Translations under genes and position numbers: made by a program
Notes under the pieces: generated by a model
Database searches by the model: none
The model's input: the letters and a program-made list of their open reading frames with translations, nothing else
Told to the model about the DNA's origin: nothing
Source of the DNA: JAXLQL01 sp046331625
GTDB taxonomy: Bacteria > Acidobacteriota > Terriglobia > Bryobacterales > Bryobacteraceae
Direction of reading: 5' to 3'
NCBI GenBank assembly: GCA_046331625.1
Contig: JAXLQL010000009.1
Span: 276,613-340,612, forward strand
DNA length: 64,000 bases
Shown here: positions 1-9,822 of the stretch, piece by piece
Position numbering within the stretch: the stretch's first letter is position 1
Layout: every line of letters starts with the position of its first letter

Positions 1-102
1 TCCGGTGGGATCGGTGACTGTTCCACGCAACGTGGAGAGGGCAAGTTGGGCTGCCAACGGTGCAGCCGTCAATGCGATGGCGAATAACAGGCGTGTTGGC
101 AT
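1..102 (-). CDS. N-terminus of an Oar-like TonB-dependent receptor (cut by window edge)
   Basis: Only the first 34 codons are inside the window, and the frame stays open to base 1. The ATG is at 102. The visible peptide begins MPTRLLFAIALTAAPLAAQ, a clean Sec signal peptide with an A-x-A-like end. It is followed by LRGTVTDPTG, the opening strand of the carboxypeptidase-regulatory-like domain that begins Oar-type outer-membrane receptors; the next two receptors here start the same way (IRGVITDATG, VQGTVLDPAQ). It lies on the same strand as, and 59 bp downstream of, the receptor at 162-3479, so the two may be a tandem pair. The family call rests on this short N-terminus alone. No strong Shine-Dalgarno sequence is visible. 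Confidence 0.6.
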   Translation of the reverse strand, partial: MPTRLLFAIALTAAPLAAQLALSTLRGTVTDPTG

Positions 103-161
103 TGGAAAGGATTATCACATCCCCACGCCGGCTGCAACGGAGAGCCCTTGCCCAGGCTCTC

Positions 162-3100
162 TCAGAACAAGAGCCGCATGCCGACCTGAACGGTCCGGCC
201 GCTTCCGAACTCAGCGCCCTGCGTGCTGGTGATTCGTCCGAACGTGGCGGCATTGATGGTTTGCGCCGGGATGCCGAAGTTGGCATGGTTCAGCAGGTTC
301 GTGAACGAGCCTTCAGTCTGAAGGGCGAAGCGCTCGGTCATGCGGAAGCGCTTCTGCAGTTTCGCGGACACTGTTTGCGTACCGGGTCCCACTAACTGGC
401 CGGCTCCGACATAGCCGAAGCGGCCGGCGTTGTTGGGCGGATTCACGAACGCATCGCGGTTGAACCAGCGGAAGATGTCGCGCTCTCCCTTGGGTACGTT
501 GCCGTAGTCCGCCGCGTTGGCCGCGTAGTCGGGCCGGTTGTTGGCGCGAGAATCGACGTTGGTGCCGCTCGGATCAGTGGAGCCGTTGGTGATGGGGGTC
601 ACGAACGGACCCGTCTGGAACAGGAGGATCCCCGAGAGTTCCCATCCACCCAACAGCGTCTTCATGATGCGCTGGCCACCGGCGCCGAGTTGGCCGCCGC
701 TTCGCCCATAGGGGAACTCGTAGTTGAAGACGGTGAGCCAGCGGTGGCGGCGCGTGGGCGACACGTTGCCATAGTCGAGACCGAGGTTGAAGCGATCAGT
801 CGGCACCGAACCCGCTTCGCTCGCGAACCCCGTGGAATTGGAGCCAACGGAGTTGGTGAGATTCTTCGACCAAGCCCAAGACGACTGGAATCCGAGCCCG
901 TTGCTGAAGCGCCTGTTCACCTCGAGCAAGAGCGCGTTGTACTTCGACGAGACGCCATTGTCGCGGCTGTAAACGATCGCCCAATTCGGATACGGGCGAT
1001 TGGGCCGCGCCGCCGTGTATCCGATGGTATTCTGGCGCACCTGGTTGAGATCGGGGCTCGAGTACATCTTGATCGAGTGCGAGCCCTGATAGGTGATGCG
1101 AACGCCCGTGTTCCAGCCGAGGTCGCGTTCGAGCGTGAAGTTCCATTGCTGCGCGTACGGCGTTGGGCCGTCTATCTGATTGCCTCGCCGGAAGTCGGCG
1201 TTGCCCACGGCCGGCAGCGTGCCGAGGCCGGTACCGAACGGATTCGGGAATGCGAGGTTTGGCCGGCTATTCACAACGGCGTTGTCATAGGTGCGCGTAT
1301 CCGAGGTGTGGATGCCGGTGAGCGAGTAGAACACGGCGCCGAGAATCGTCACCGCGAAGATGCCATAGCCGCCGCGGATCACCGTGCGATTGCCCCACGG
1401 CCGGTAAGCGAATCCAATGCGGGGCATGAAGTTGTTGGTATCGGTGTAGCGGAGGCGAGTGGGAATGCCAGCCTGCGCGGCGGTGATGATCGGCGTGCTT
1501 CCGATGGAAGCGCGGAACGGCGCCGAGGTGAGGCGCAACGACTCTTCGTTCGGAACGATGACGCGGCCTCCCGGCGTATCGCGATCGAAGTTCGCCAACT
1601 GCAGCGTGCGGTCCCAGAACGGCTGCTGGATCTCGTAGCGAAGCCCGTAGTTGAGCGTGAGTTTCTGGCTCACCTTCCAATCGTCTTGCGCGTAATAGGC
1701 GTGATGGATAGCGGTTCCGTCGATGTCCGGGCTCGTGTTGGCGACGCGGGTGCGCTGCGGGAAGCCGAGCAGATAGTCGGCGAACGCGTTGCCGCTGAAC
1801 ATGCCGTTGAAGCGATACTCGCCGAGGTCATCGCCGGAGAAGAACGAGATGTTGTCGGTGGCGCGAAGCCGCTTCACGTCGGCTCCGAACTTCAACGTAT
1901 GCTTGCCGCGGGTCCAAGTGAGGTTGTCCGTGAACTGGTAGTTGAGGCTGAGCTGCGTGAATCCGCGGGAACGGCCCGTGCCGGCGAAGCCAGTGACGCC
2001 GAAGTCGGGTACGCTCGCGACCTTCGGCGGATCCGGGCGCAGCCCTTGGATACCCAGTTGCTTCACCAGCGCTGGGCCGTCGAATGACTGGCCGTTGGGT
2101 CCGAAATCGACGTCGCGCGGGCGATCCGAGAAGCCGAAGCGGAACTCGTTTACCATAGTCGGCCGGATCACGTTGTTGTAGGCCGCCGTGAGTGTGCGCG
2201 CGCGGAGAGCTTCGCGCGCGTCCCCGAGGGGCGTCAGCGAGATCGGCGAGCGCTGCACGACGTGCTTCCAGGAGTATCGGACAAAGATGTTCTGGCGCTC
2301 GTTGATCAGGTGATCGCCGCGAATGTCGAACTGGTCATTATTGTTGGCCTGGGGCGATTGGAAGCGCAGATTCGGGTTGGCGATGTTGTCGCCGGTTGCT
2401 TGATTCACGTGCGGGTACAAGGCGTCGAGCACGCCGCGCGAGATCGACGAAATGCGGGCCGTGGGAATGATGTTGCCGGCGAACGGCGTCGCGCCGATGG
2501 GGTCGCGAATGGCGCTCGTGACGCTCGAGAGGTTCCCGTTGCGGTAGCTGTCCGGCGGAACCACCACGTTGATCTGGCTAGCGGCGCGGAACTTCAGAGC
2601 TTCCCATGCGCCGAAGAAGAAGGTCTTGTTGCGGATCACGGGGCCGCCGGCGGAGACGCCGTAGTCATTGGAGACCTTGAAAGGAGCGCCGATACGGGTG
2701 GCGAAGAAGTCGCGTGCATCCATGGCGCCGTTTTGGTGATACCAGTAGGCCGATCCGCGGATGGTGTTGGTGCCTGCTTTCGAGGTAGTGGTGACATCGC
2801 CCATTTGAGCGAACTCGGCGTTGTTCTGCACCGAACTCACCTTGATCTCGTCAATGCTCTCGGTGGACGGGAACATCTCGTTGATGATTCCGTTGCCGCG
2901 CACGTTGATCGAGGAGATGCCATCGATGGTGGCAGTGGTTTGGAACGGCATGCCGCCGGCGAGCGAGATGCTGCCGCCGCCGGAATCGGGCTGCACGCCA
3001 GGCGCGAACGAGATCGCCGAAAAGACGGTGTTGCTTCCGCCCGCGCGGAAGTTTACGGGCATTTTGAGAATCTGATCGGACGTCTTGGAGTCTATGATGG

Positions 3101-3479
3101 TCGCCATGTCGGTCTGTATGACTTGGCGTGCTGTGGTAACTTGTACTTCGGTTACCGCGGAGGCGACATCGAGGCTCACGTCGGCGCGGGCGATCTCACG
3201 GGCGCGGACCACCACGCCCTTCACCACGGCCCCGCGGAAGCCGGGGTTCTCGACGCTGACCTCATACGTGCCCGCGTCGAGATTGAGGAAAGCATAGTTC
3301 CCGGCAGCGTCCGATTGCGCGTTCCGCTGTTCGCCGGTTTGCGTGTTCTTGAGTCCGATCTTGGCGGTGTTGATCACGGCGCCGGTGGCGTCAGTGATGA
3401 CTCCGCGGATTTCTCCGAACGTCGACTGTGCGCACACGAGTGCCGCGGAAAGGAAAAGAGCAGTTATGAAACGAAGCAT
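162..3479 (-). CDS. Oar-like TonB-dependent receptor with carboxypeptidase-regulatory domain
   Basis: Outer-membrane beta-barrel receptor of about 1,105 residues, the usual size for acidobacterial Oar-like proteins, which are thought to import large carbohydrate or peptide ligands with TonB energy. Start chosen at the ATG at 3479 because MLRFITALFLSAALVCAQ is a proper signal peptide; the frame stays open upstream but adds only a non-signal tail. After the signal comes a CarboxypepD_reg-like fold (IRGVITDATGAVINTAKIGL, about residues 22-105). A plug region contains the line ATIDGISSINVRGNG, and a long barrel ends in aromatic VGMRLLF, typical of outer-membrane proteins assembled by BamA. It is transcribed divergently from the PQQ dehydrogenase at 3567, which leaves an 87-bp shared promoter region. 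The ligand is not predictable. Confidence 0.9.
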   Translation of the reverse strand: MLRFITALFLSAALVCAQSTFGEIRGVITDATGAVINTAKIGLKNTQTGEQRNAQSDAAGNYAFLNLDAGTYEVSVENPGFRGAVVKGVVVRAREIARADVSLDVASAVTEVQVTTARQVIQTDMATIIDSKTSDQILKMPVNFRAGGSNTVFSAISFAPGVQPDSGGGSISLAGGMPFQTTATIDGISSINVRGNGIINEMFPSTESIDEIKVSSVQNNAEFAQMGDVTTTSKAGTNTIRGSAYWYHQNGAMDARDFFATRIGAPFKVSNDYGVSAGGPVIRNKTFFFGAWEALKFRAASQINVVVPPDSYRNGNLSSVTSAIRDPIGATPFAGNIIPTARISSISRGVLDALYPHVNQATGDNIANPNLRFQSPQANNNDQFDIRGDHLINERQNIFVRYSWKHVVQRSPISLTPLGDAREALRARTLTAAYNNVIRPTMVNEFRFGFSDRPRDVDFGPNGQSFDGPALVKQLGIQGLRPDPPKVASVPDFGVTGFAGTGRSRGFTQLSLNYQFTDNLTWTRGKHTLKFGADVKRLRATDNISFFSGDDLGEYRFNGMFSGNAFADYLLGFPQRTRVANTSPDIDGTAIHHAYYAQDDWKVSQKLTLNYGLRYEIQQPFWDRTLQLANFDRDTPGGRVIVPNEESLRLTSAPFRASIGSTPIITAAQAGIPTRLRYTDTNNFMPRIGFAYRPWGNRTVIRGGYGIFAVTILGAVFYSLTGIHTSDTRTYDNAVVNSRPNLAFPNPFGTGLGTLPAVGNADFRRGNQIDGPTPYAQQWNFTLERDLGWNTGVRITYQGSHSIKMYSSPDLNQVRQNTIGYTAARPNRPYPNWAIVYSRDNGVSSKYNALLLEVNRRFSNGLGFQSSWAWSKNLTNSVGSNSTGFASEAGSVPTDRFNLGLDYGNVSPTRRHRWLTVFNYEFPYGRSGGQLGAGGQRIMKTLLGGWELSGILLFQTGPFVTPITNGSTDPSGTNVDSRANNRPDYAANAADYGNVPKGERDIFRWFNRDAFVNPPNNAGRFGYVGAGQLVGPGTQTVSAKLQKRFRMTERFALQTEGSFTNLLNHANFGIPAQTINAATFGRITSTQGAEFGSGRTVQVGMRLLF

Positions 3480-3566
3480 GGGATCCCCAAACCTTTCTGG
3501 ATTTAGCGAGGATAGCACGCTGAAGAGTTGACGTCATCGTATTCGGCGTGATACTGATCGAGCCAA

Positions 3567-5708
3567 ATGCGAGCTCTATTGTCTCTCGTTGTCACGATCC
3601 CGGCGGCGCTCGGCCAAGGCGCCGGCGACTGGCCAGTCTACGGGCGCGATCCGGGCGGCATGCGCTATTCGCCGCTCGATCAAATCAGCGCCGGGAATGT
3701 CTCGAAGCTCGAACGCGCCTGGGCCTATCACAGCGGCGAGCGCGGCCGCTCGCTCGAGGGCACGCCGATCGTGGTGGATGGCGTGATGTACTTTCCGACT
3801 CAGAATCAAAGGGTCGTCGCGCTCGATCCGGAGACGGGGAAGGAGATCTGGAAGTACGATCCGCACTCGAATGGCCGTGAGCTCCGCGGCGTTGCATTCT
3901 GGCCCGGAGACAAGCAGACTCCGGCGCGGATTCTGTTCGGCACCGGAGACGGCAGGCTGATCGCGCTGGATGCGAAGACTGGAACTCCGGCGAACAGTTT
4001 CGGCGACAACGGCATCGTGGATCTCAAGTCCGGAATCACGGACAAGTATCCACGTGCGCCTTATTGGGTGAGCTCGCCGCCTTCGATCTATCGCGATCTC
4101 GTGATCGTTGGGCCCGGAACGCAAGAAGGTCCGACGCTGGGGCCGAGCGGCGATCCGCGCGCATACGATGTTCGGACGGGCAGGTTGCGCTGGCGCTTTC
4201 ACACGGTGCCCCAGCCAGGCGAGCCAGGAAGTGAGACCTGGGGTAAGGATGGGTGGAAAGATCGCTCCGGTCCGAGCCAGTGGGGGCCGAGCACCGTTGA
4301 CGTCGAACGGGGACTCGTGTTCCTTCCGATTGGCAATCCGGCCGACAGCTTCTACGGCGCGGACCGCAAGGGCATCAACCTCTATTCGGTTTGCGTGATC
4401 GCGCTCGATGCGAACACCGGCAAGTTGCGATGGCATTTCCAGGCGGTGCATCACGACATATGGGACTACGACTTGAGCGCGCCCCCCGCGTTGATTGAAG
4501 CGAAGCGCGGAGGCCGCACGATTCCGGCCGTGGCGCAGATTACCAAAATGGGGCTTCTGTTCGTTCTTGACCGGATGACCGGCGAGCCCGTGTTCGGCAT
4601 GGAAGAGCGCGCAGTGCCGAAGAGCCGGGTGCCGGGCGAAGCGTCTTGGCCCACGCAGCCGTTTCCCGTGAAGCCTCCCGCGCTGGCGCGGATGAGCATG
4701 ACGAAGGACGATGTCACCACGCGCACGCCCGATGCTCAGAGGTTTTGCAGCGAGTGGTTCAGCAAGCTGCGTCATGAGGGTCCGTACACGCCACCTGCTC
4801 CGGAACCCTTCTTGTTCTTCCCTGGCACGATGGGCGGCGGCAACTGGGGTGGCGTGTCGTTCGATCCGAGCCTCGGGTATATCTTCGTGAACACGAGCAG
4901 CCTGGGAGGCACGGGCCGAATGGTGGAGTCGCCGCCGGGATCGCCAATGCCGTGGCGCAATGAAGGCGGATACCAGCGCTTCATCGATCCGGATGGCTAT
5001 CCGTGCCAGAAGCCACCGTGGGGCGAGTTGAGCGCAGTGAGCGCGTCAGGCGATGTAGTGTGGCGAGTGCCGCTGGGCAACTACGACGAAGTGGAGGCGC
5101 AAGGGTTGAAGAATGCGGGGGCGCCGAACATGGGTGGCTCGATTGCGACCGCGGGCGGATTGGTGTTCATCGCCGCCACCACGGATTCAAAATTTCGCGC
5201 GTTCGATTCCCGCACGGGCCGCGAGCTGTGGATGACGCGGCTCGAAGCGACCGGAGACTCGGTGCCGATCACGTATCGCGGGCGCAGCGGGAAACAGTAT
5301 GTGGTAATTGCCGCGGGCGGAACGAATCGGTTTCGGATGCTCGCGGGCACGGCCGACCAGACGGCCGATGCGTTGATCGCGTTCTCGTTGCCCGAGCCGG
5401 GGCAGCGACCGCGCTCCGCTGAACCGCCGCGTCTCACGACCGCTGTTCCGCGGAGGACGCCACCGCCTCGGCGGCTGACGGATGAGCAACTGCGGGCGCC
5501 GGGTCCGCCGCTACCAGATGCTCGGGGCAAAGACACGGTGGTGCGGCTATGCACGGGGTGTCACGGCACCGGCGTTTTCGCCGGAATGCGGATGGGCCGC
5601 ACCGGATGGGAGAACGAAGTCGCGTCAATGGCCGATCGTGGAGCGGTTTGGACTCAGCAGGAGTTCCAAGCCGTTGTGGACTACCTGGCGAGCAATTTCG
5701 GGAATTGA
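3567..5708 (+). CDS. PQQ-dependent dehydrogenase with C-terminal cytochrome c domain
   Basis: Periplasmic quinoprotein of 713 residues. A signal peptide (MRALLSLVVTIPAALG) is followed by an eight-bladed PQQ propeller of the glucose/quinate/shikimate dehydrogenase type: GDWPVYGRDPGGMRYSPLDQ near the N-terminus and the active-site stretch HHDIWDYDLSAPP about two fifths of the way in. The last 60 residues form a small cytochrome c domain whose heme site CTGCH is at residues 662-666. Electrons from PQQ would therefore pass to a covalently linked heme and on to the respiratory chain. The natural substrate (sugar or alcohol) cannot be read from sequence. It converges with fabI, with only 10 bp between the stops. 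Confidence 0.88.
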   Translation: MRALLSLVVTIPAALGQGAGDWPVYGRDPGGMRYSPLDQISAGNVSKLERAWAYHSGERGRSLEGTPIVVDGVMYFPTQNQRVVALDPETGKEIWKYDPHSNGRELRGVAFWPGDKQTPARILFGTGDGRLIALDAKTGTPANSFGDNGIVDLKSGITDKYPRAPYWVSSPPSIYRDLVIVGPGTQEGPTLGPSGDPRAYDVRTGRLRWRFHTVPQPGEPGSETWGKDGWKDRSGPSQWGPSTVDVERGLVFLPIGNPADSFYGADRKGINLYSVCVIALDANTGKLRWHFQAVHHDIWDYDLSAPPALIEAKRGGRTIPAVAQITKMGLLFVLDRMTGEPVFGMEERAVPKSRVPGEASWPTQPFPVKPPALARMSMTKDDVTTRTPDAQRFCSEWFSKLRHEGPYTPPAPEPFLFFPGTMGGGNWGGVSFDPSLGYIFVNTSSLGGTGRMVESPPGSPMPWRNEGGYQRFIDPDGYPCQKPPWGELSAVSASGDVVWRVPLGNYDEVEAQGLKNAGAPNMGGSIATAGGLVFIAATTDSKFRAFDSRTGRELWMTRLEATGDSVPITYRGRSGKQYVVIAAGGTNRFRMLAGTADQTADALIAFSLPEPGQRPRSAEPPRLTTAVPRRTPPPRRLTDEQLRAPGPPLPDARGKDTVVRLCTGCHGTGVFAGMRMGRTGWENEVASMADRGAVWTQQEFQAVVDYLASNFGN

Positions 5709-5718
5709 TGCGGTTGCG

Positions 5719-6492
5719 TCAGTCTGCCATCAGGCCCAGGATCTGATAGCCCGCGTCGACGTAGATGACGTTGCCGGTGACGCCGCGGCCGAGATCGCTC
5801 GCGAGGAACACGGCAGTATCGGCCACTTCGGCGGGCTCGGTCTTCCGGCGCAGCGGCACCATGGAAGGGAGCGCATCGAGCATCTTGCCCAAGTCTTTCA
5901 CGGCGCGTGCGGATGCGGTCTTGATGGGTCCGGCGGAGATCGCGTTCACGCGGATGCCGGAGGGGCCGAGGTCGTTGGCGAGATATCGAACGGAAGCCTC
6001 GAGCGCCGCCTTGGCCACGCCCATCACGTTGTAGTTCTGCACAACGCGAACGGCGCCCAAGTAAGAGAGCGTGATGATGGAGCCGCCCTGCTTCATCAGC
6101 GGCGCCAAGGCGTGCGATACGGCCACCAGCGAGTAGGCCGAAACGTCGTGCGCGAGAGCGAATCCGGCGCGCGAGGTATCGACGAAGCGGCCCATGAGGT
6201 CCTCACGATTGGCGAAGGCAATGCTGTGGACCACGGTGTGCACTTCTGCCCCCGCGAGAGTTTCGGCGAGCTTGGCGAGGTCGGCGTCTTGGGAGACGTC
6301 GCAGCACAGCACCTGCGTCACGCCGAGCTCGGCGGCGAGTTCCTCGACGGTGGTCTTCTGTCGGTCGCCTTGATAGGTGAGGATGACGTTGCCGCCTTCG
6401 CGACGGTAGGCCTGCGCGATGGCGTAGGCGATGCTCCAGCGATTGGCGACACCGAGGATGACGGCGTTCTTGCCGGCGAGCAGTTGGGACAT
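5719..6492 (-). CDS. fabI: Enoyl-[acyl-carrier-protein] reductase (NADH)
   Basis: Catalyses the last reduction of each fatty-acid elongation cycle, trans-2-enoyl-ACP to acyl-ACP, in the cytoplasm. The 257 residues match FabI length. The divergent Rossmann start GVANRWSIAYAIA is the FabI hallmark in place of the usual SDR glycine motif. The catalytic residues line up with the E. coli enzyme: Tyr144, Tyr154 and Lys161 in the Y-x6-K arrangement (YNVMGVAK). SAGPIKT and GNVIYVDAGYQILG near the end are also family signatures. It is divergent from the TonB receptor at 6565 and convergent with the PQQ dehydrogenase, so it is probably a single-gene unit. Confidence 0.96.
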   Translation of the reverse strand: MSQLLAGKNAVILGVANRWSIAYAIAQAYRREGGNVILTYQGDRQKTTVEELAAELGVTQVLCCDVSQDADLAKLAETLAGAEVHTVVHSIAFANREDLMGRFVDTSRAGFALAHDVSAYSLVAVSHALAPLMKQGGSIITLSYLGAVRVVQNYNVMGVAKAALEASVRYLANDLGPSGIRVNAISAGPIKTASARAVKDLGKMLDALPSMVPLRRKTEPAEVADTAVFLASDLGRGVTGNVIYVDAGYQILGLMAD

Positions 6493-6564
6493 GAGGAATC
6501 AGTTTAGCGCGGCCGCGAATGGACCAAGAATGTGATAGAGTCTTTCAATCCTCAAGGAACCGTC

Positions 6565-9500
6565 GTGACGAACAAACTAGCCAAGCTCGCCATGTTTTCA
6601 GGCCTTGTATGCCTGCCCGCCCTAGCGCAGTTCTCCGCTGCCGTTCAAGGAACCGTCCTCGATCCGGCCCAGGCCGCCGTGCCGAACGCGAAGGTTTCGC
6701 TTACCAACACGAGCACTGGCATCAGCGTGGAAACCACATCTTCCAGCGCGGGATTTTACCGCTTCAGCTCGCTTGCGCCGGGCAACTATGAGATGAAGGT
6801 GCAGGCTACTGGATTCCGGCCGCCGACGATCGCCGTGGCGCTCACCACGGGCCAAACTCGCGACCTCAACGTGAACCTCGAGGTGCAAGCCACGGGCGAA
6901 TCGGTCAGCGTCAGCGCCGAAGCGCCCACGCTCGATACCGCCGAATCACGCCAGCAGATCACGCTCGAACAGAAGGTGCTGCGCGACATTCCGCTGCTCA
7001 ACAACAGCATCTTCGCGATTCTCTCGCTCGCGCCCGGCGTCACCGGGATCAATGGCGCTTCGGATAATTTCAATCCCGAGTATTTCGCCAACATGAGCGC
7101 GAACGGGGCGAGCCCGCGCGGGAACACGTACAACGTGGATGGGCTCAGCGTCACTTCGAACATCACCAACGGTACTTCGAACCTCGGCATGAATCCCGAA
7201 GCGGTGGCCGAACTGACGGTGGAGACCAACACGTTCAAGGCCGAGCAGGGTTTGGGCAGTTCGATCGTGGTGTCGATGACGACGAAGTCTGGCACGAACC
7301 AGTTCCACGGATCGGGCAATTACTGGTTCACGAACCAGGACATGCGCGCCCGCACCAGCCTGCCGTTCATCACGCGCTATCAGCCGTTCAAGCGGAACAA
7401 CGTCAGCGGATCGTTCGGCGGACCGATCGTGAAGAACAAGACGTTCTTCTTCGCGGCCGTGGAACTGCTCCGCCAGACCGATGCCAACGCGAGCGTCGAG
7501 ACGTACGAGAGTCCGGCGTTCGTCGATTGGGCCAAGGGCCGATTCCCGTCGAGCATCGGAACCAAGCTGCTCGGCGAATATCCGGTTTCCGCGCCCGCCC
7601 TGACCACTCCGAACTTCCGCAACGCGCAGCAGGTGCTCGGCAACGATTGCGGCAGCGTCAACGCATCCAACATCCCGTGCGACCTGCCGATGATCGCGCA
7701 AGGAACGTGGAGCCGGGCGCCACGCCGCAACGGGCTGCAGTACAACTTCCGGGGTGATCAGTATCTCCGCGACGGCAAAGATCGCATTTCGGCGAGCTTC
7801 GTCCGCACCGAATCTGACAACGACAACCTCGTCAATCGCCCGACGCTCAACAACACGAGTTCGCGCTACGTGAACGGGTTCCAATCGAACTACACGCACA
7901 CCTTCTCGCCCACGCTGCTCAACGAATTCGGCGTGGCCGGGAACCGAGTGGAAGGTTTCGACGGACCCAACGCGCGGCTGCGTGTGCCGCAGATCTCGAT
8001 CACCGGGTCCACCGGGATTGGCGTGGGCGGCGGCCTGTTCCGCCAGAACAACTGGAACTGGCGCGATGTGGTCAATTGGGTCCGCGGGTCGCACTCGCTC
8101 AAGTTCGGCGCGAATGTTTTCTGGGGCAACGATTGGGCGGACTTCCCGCAGGGCAACAGCCGGCCTACGTTCCAGTTCAACAACCTGCTCGATCTCGTGC
8201 GTGACGAGCCGTTCTCGGGCAACGCCGGATCACGGGACCCGCTCACGGGCGAGTTGAAGCGCTATCGCTTCGGCGCCAAGGCCACCACCATCGGGCTGTT
8301 TGTGCAAGACGAGTGGAAGGTGAAGCCGAATCTCACGCTCACGCTCAGCTTGCGCTATGACGATTTCGGAAACGCGAGTGGTATTCAGGGTTTCCAGTAT
8401 TCGAACCTCTACGTGGCGAACGGATCGAACTATCGCGACCAGTTTCGCGAGGCCGTGATCCGCAAGCAAGATGGGCAGTTCGACCATCGGCAGAAGAACA
8501 ACTGGAGCCCGCGCTTCGGCTTTGCGTGGTCGCCGGGTTCGAGCCGGAAGTGGTCCGTGCGCGGCGGTGTGGGGCTCTACTATGACTGGATCACGCTGGG
8601 CGAGTCGATTGACCGGGTGAACGTGAATCCGCCGAATTTCCTGTTTCCGACGGTGGGTCAACTGCTGCCGATCAAGCCGATCTTCTCGGTGGGCACGCAG
8701 GATACGTTCCCCTATGGCTTCACAATTCCGAAGATCCCGAGCACGGGGTTGGATGCGCGCGGCGGTTTGGTGGGCGTGCAGAGCAGTGTAGGCGGGCTCG
8801 ATCCGAAGTTGCATGCTCCGCGCACGTGGAACTACCTGGCCGGTGTAGAGCGCGAGTTGCGCGGGCAGTTGGTGGTAGGCCTGAGCTATAGCGGTTCCTA
8901 CTCGACGGGTGGCATTGTGGGAACTGATTTCAATCGCTTCGCGGGCGACCTCATCGACGGACGGCTCGACCGCTTGAATCCGAGCTTCGGGCAGATGACT
9001 TACATCGTCAACGCGAACACGATCCGCTACAACGCTATGATCGCGAGCGTGCGCCAGCGGTTGGGCGAGCGCTTGAGTTTGCAGGGCTCGTTCACGCTTG
9101 GGCATGCTACCGACTACTATCAAGGCGGGTCACGCTCGAACGGCGTGGGCAACATTCCCGATCCGGCGGATCTGACGCGCTACCGCGCGGATTCGGCCTA
9201 CGATGTTCGCAAGCGGCTTTCGGCATCGGGCATCTATCGCCTGCCGACACCGTTCCGCGACAACGCGATCATCAGCCGGGCGCTGGGAGGCTGGGAGCTC
9301 GGCGCAACCGCGGTTTTCGAGAGCGGGCTTCCCTACTGGATCGTGAACACAGCCGGCTTCAACCCGATCCGCGATGCAGCGGGCAACGTGACTGGGTTCC
9401 GGCCGCTGAGCGGCGACTACAACGCCGACAGCCGCAACTTCGATTTGCCGAATGTTCCGAACGGGCTGCCCACGAAGTTCGACCGAGGGTTGTTCCTCGG

Positions 9501-9822
9501 TACGAATGGCGGCCGGGCGGCGATGAACGCGAACGACTTCCCGGCGCCTACGGTGGGCACACAAGGCAACAGCCCTCGGAACGCGTATCGGCAACAAGGC
9601 GTGATGGGAATCAACTCGAGCGTGATCAAGAACAACAAACTGCCGTTTCTCGGCGAGTCCGGGAACTTGCAGTTGAAGTTCGAGTTCTTCAACGTGATCA
9701 ACCGGGTGAATCTCGGCGGCATCAACACGAACCCGGGCGACCCGAACTTCGGACGCATTCTCGGGCAGAATGGAAATGCTGGTCCGAGAGTGATTCAGGT
9801 TGGAGCGAGGATTGCATTTTGA
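6565..9822 (+). CDS. Oar-like TonB-dependent receptor with carboxypeptidase-regulatory domain
   Basis: Second complete receptor, about 1,085 residues. Start chosen at GTG 6565: AAGGA at 6554-6558 gives a well-spaced ribosome site and the product opens with a normal signal peptide (TNKLAKLAMFSGLVCLPALA). The earlier GTG at 6532 would add an unlikely leader. The carboxypeptidase-regulatory domain begins VQGTVLDPAQAAVPNAKVSL. The plug has QITLEQKVLRDIPLLNN and NTYNVDGLSVTSN, the usual Oar plug motifs, and the barrel ends in a C-terminal aromatic residue (VGARIAF). Its stop overlaps the TPR gene start at 9800, so the two are probably co-transcribed. Such receptor plus TPR pairs suggest nutrient import with a periplasmic partner, but the substrate is unknown. 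Confidence 0.9.
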   Translation: MTNKLAKLAMFSGLVCLPALAQFSAAVQGTVLDPAQAAVPNAKVSLTNTSTGISVETTSSSAGFYRFSSLAPGNYEMKVQATGFRPPTIAVALTTGQTRDLNVNLEVQATGESVSVSAEAPTLDTAESRQQITLEQKVLRDIPLLNNSIFAILSLAPGVTGINGASDNFNPEYFANMSANGASPRGNTYNVDGLSVTSNITNGTSNLGMNPEAVAELTVETNTFKAEQGLGSSIVVSMTTKSGTNQFHGSGNYWFTNQDMRARTSLPFITRYQPFKRNNVSGSFGGPIVKNKTFFFAAVELLRQTDANASVETYESPAFVDWAKGRFPSSIGTKLLGEYPVSAPALTTPNFRNAQQVLGNDCGSVNASNIPCDLPMIAQGTWSRAPRRNGLQYNFRGDQYLRDGKDRISASFVRTESDNDNLVNRPTLNNTSSRYVNGFQSNYTHTFSPTLLNEFGVAGNRVEGFDGPNARLRVPQISITGSTGIGVGGGLFRQNNWNWRDVVNWVRGSHSLKFGANVFWGNDWADFPQGNSRPTFQFNNLLDLVRDEPFSGNAGSRDPLTGELKRYRFGAKATTIGLFVQDEWKVKPNLTLTLSLRYDDFGNASGIQGFQYSNLYVANGSNYRDQFREAVIRKQDGQFDHRQKNNWSPRFGFAWSPGSSRKWSVRGGVGLYYDWITLGESIDRVNVNPPNFLFPTVGQLLPIKPIFSVGTQDTFPYGFTIPKIPSTGLDARGGLVGVQSSVGGLDPKLHAPRTWNYLAGVERELRGQLVVGLSYSGSYSTGGIVGTDFNRFAGDLIDGRLDRLNPSFGQMTYIVNANTIRYNAMIASVRQRLGERLSLQGSFTLGHATDYYQGGSRSNGVGNIPDPADLTRYRADSAYDVRKRLSASGIYRLPTPFRDNAIISRALGGWELGATAVFESGLPYWIVNTAGFNPIRDAAGNVTGFRPLSGDYNADSRNFDLPNVPNGLPTKFDRGLFLGTNGGRAAMNANDFPAPTVGTQGNSPRNAYRQQGVMGINSSVIKNNKLPFLGESGNLQLKFEFFNVINRVNLGGINTNPGDPNFGRILGQNGNAGPRVIQVGARIAF

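Noticed and set aside
690..2087. Long open frame antisense to the first receptor
   Set aside because: It is a shadow of the GC-rich receptor gene: composition is Arg/Ala/Val-rich with no domain, and the receptor frame is clearly the real one.
2262..3506. 414-residue frame antisense to the receptor N-terminus
   Set aside because: Same reason; no homology-like pattern and no ribosome site.
5482..6507. Frame antisense to fabI
   Set aside because: fabI has all catalytic residues in place; this frame shows no domain.
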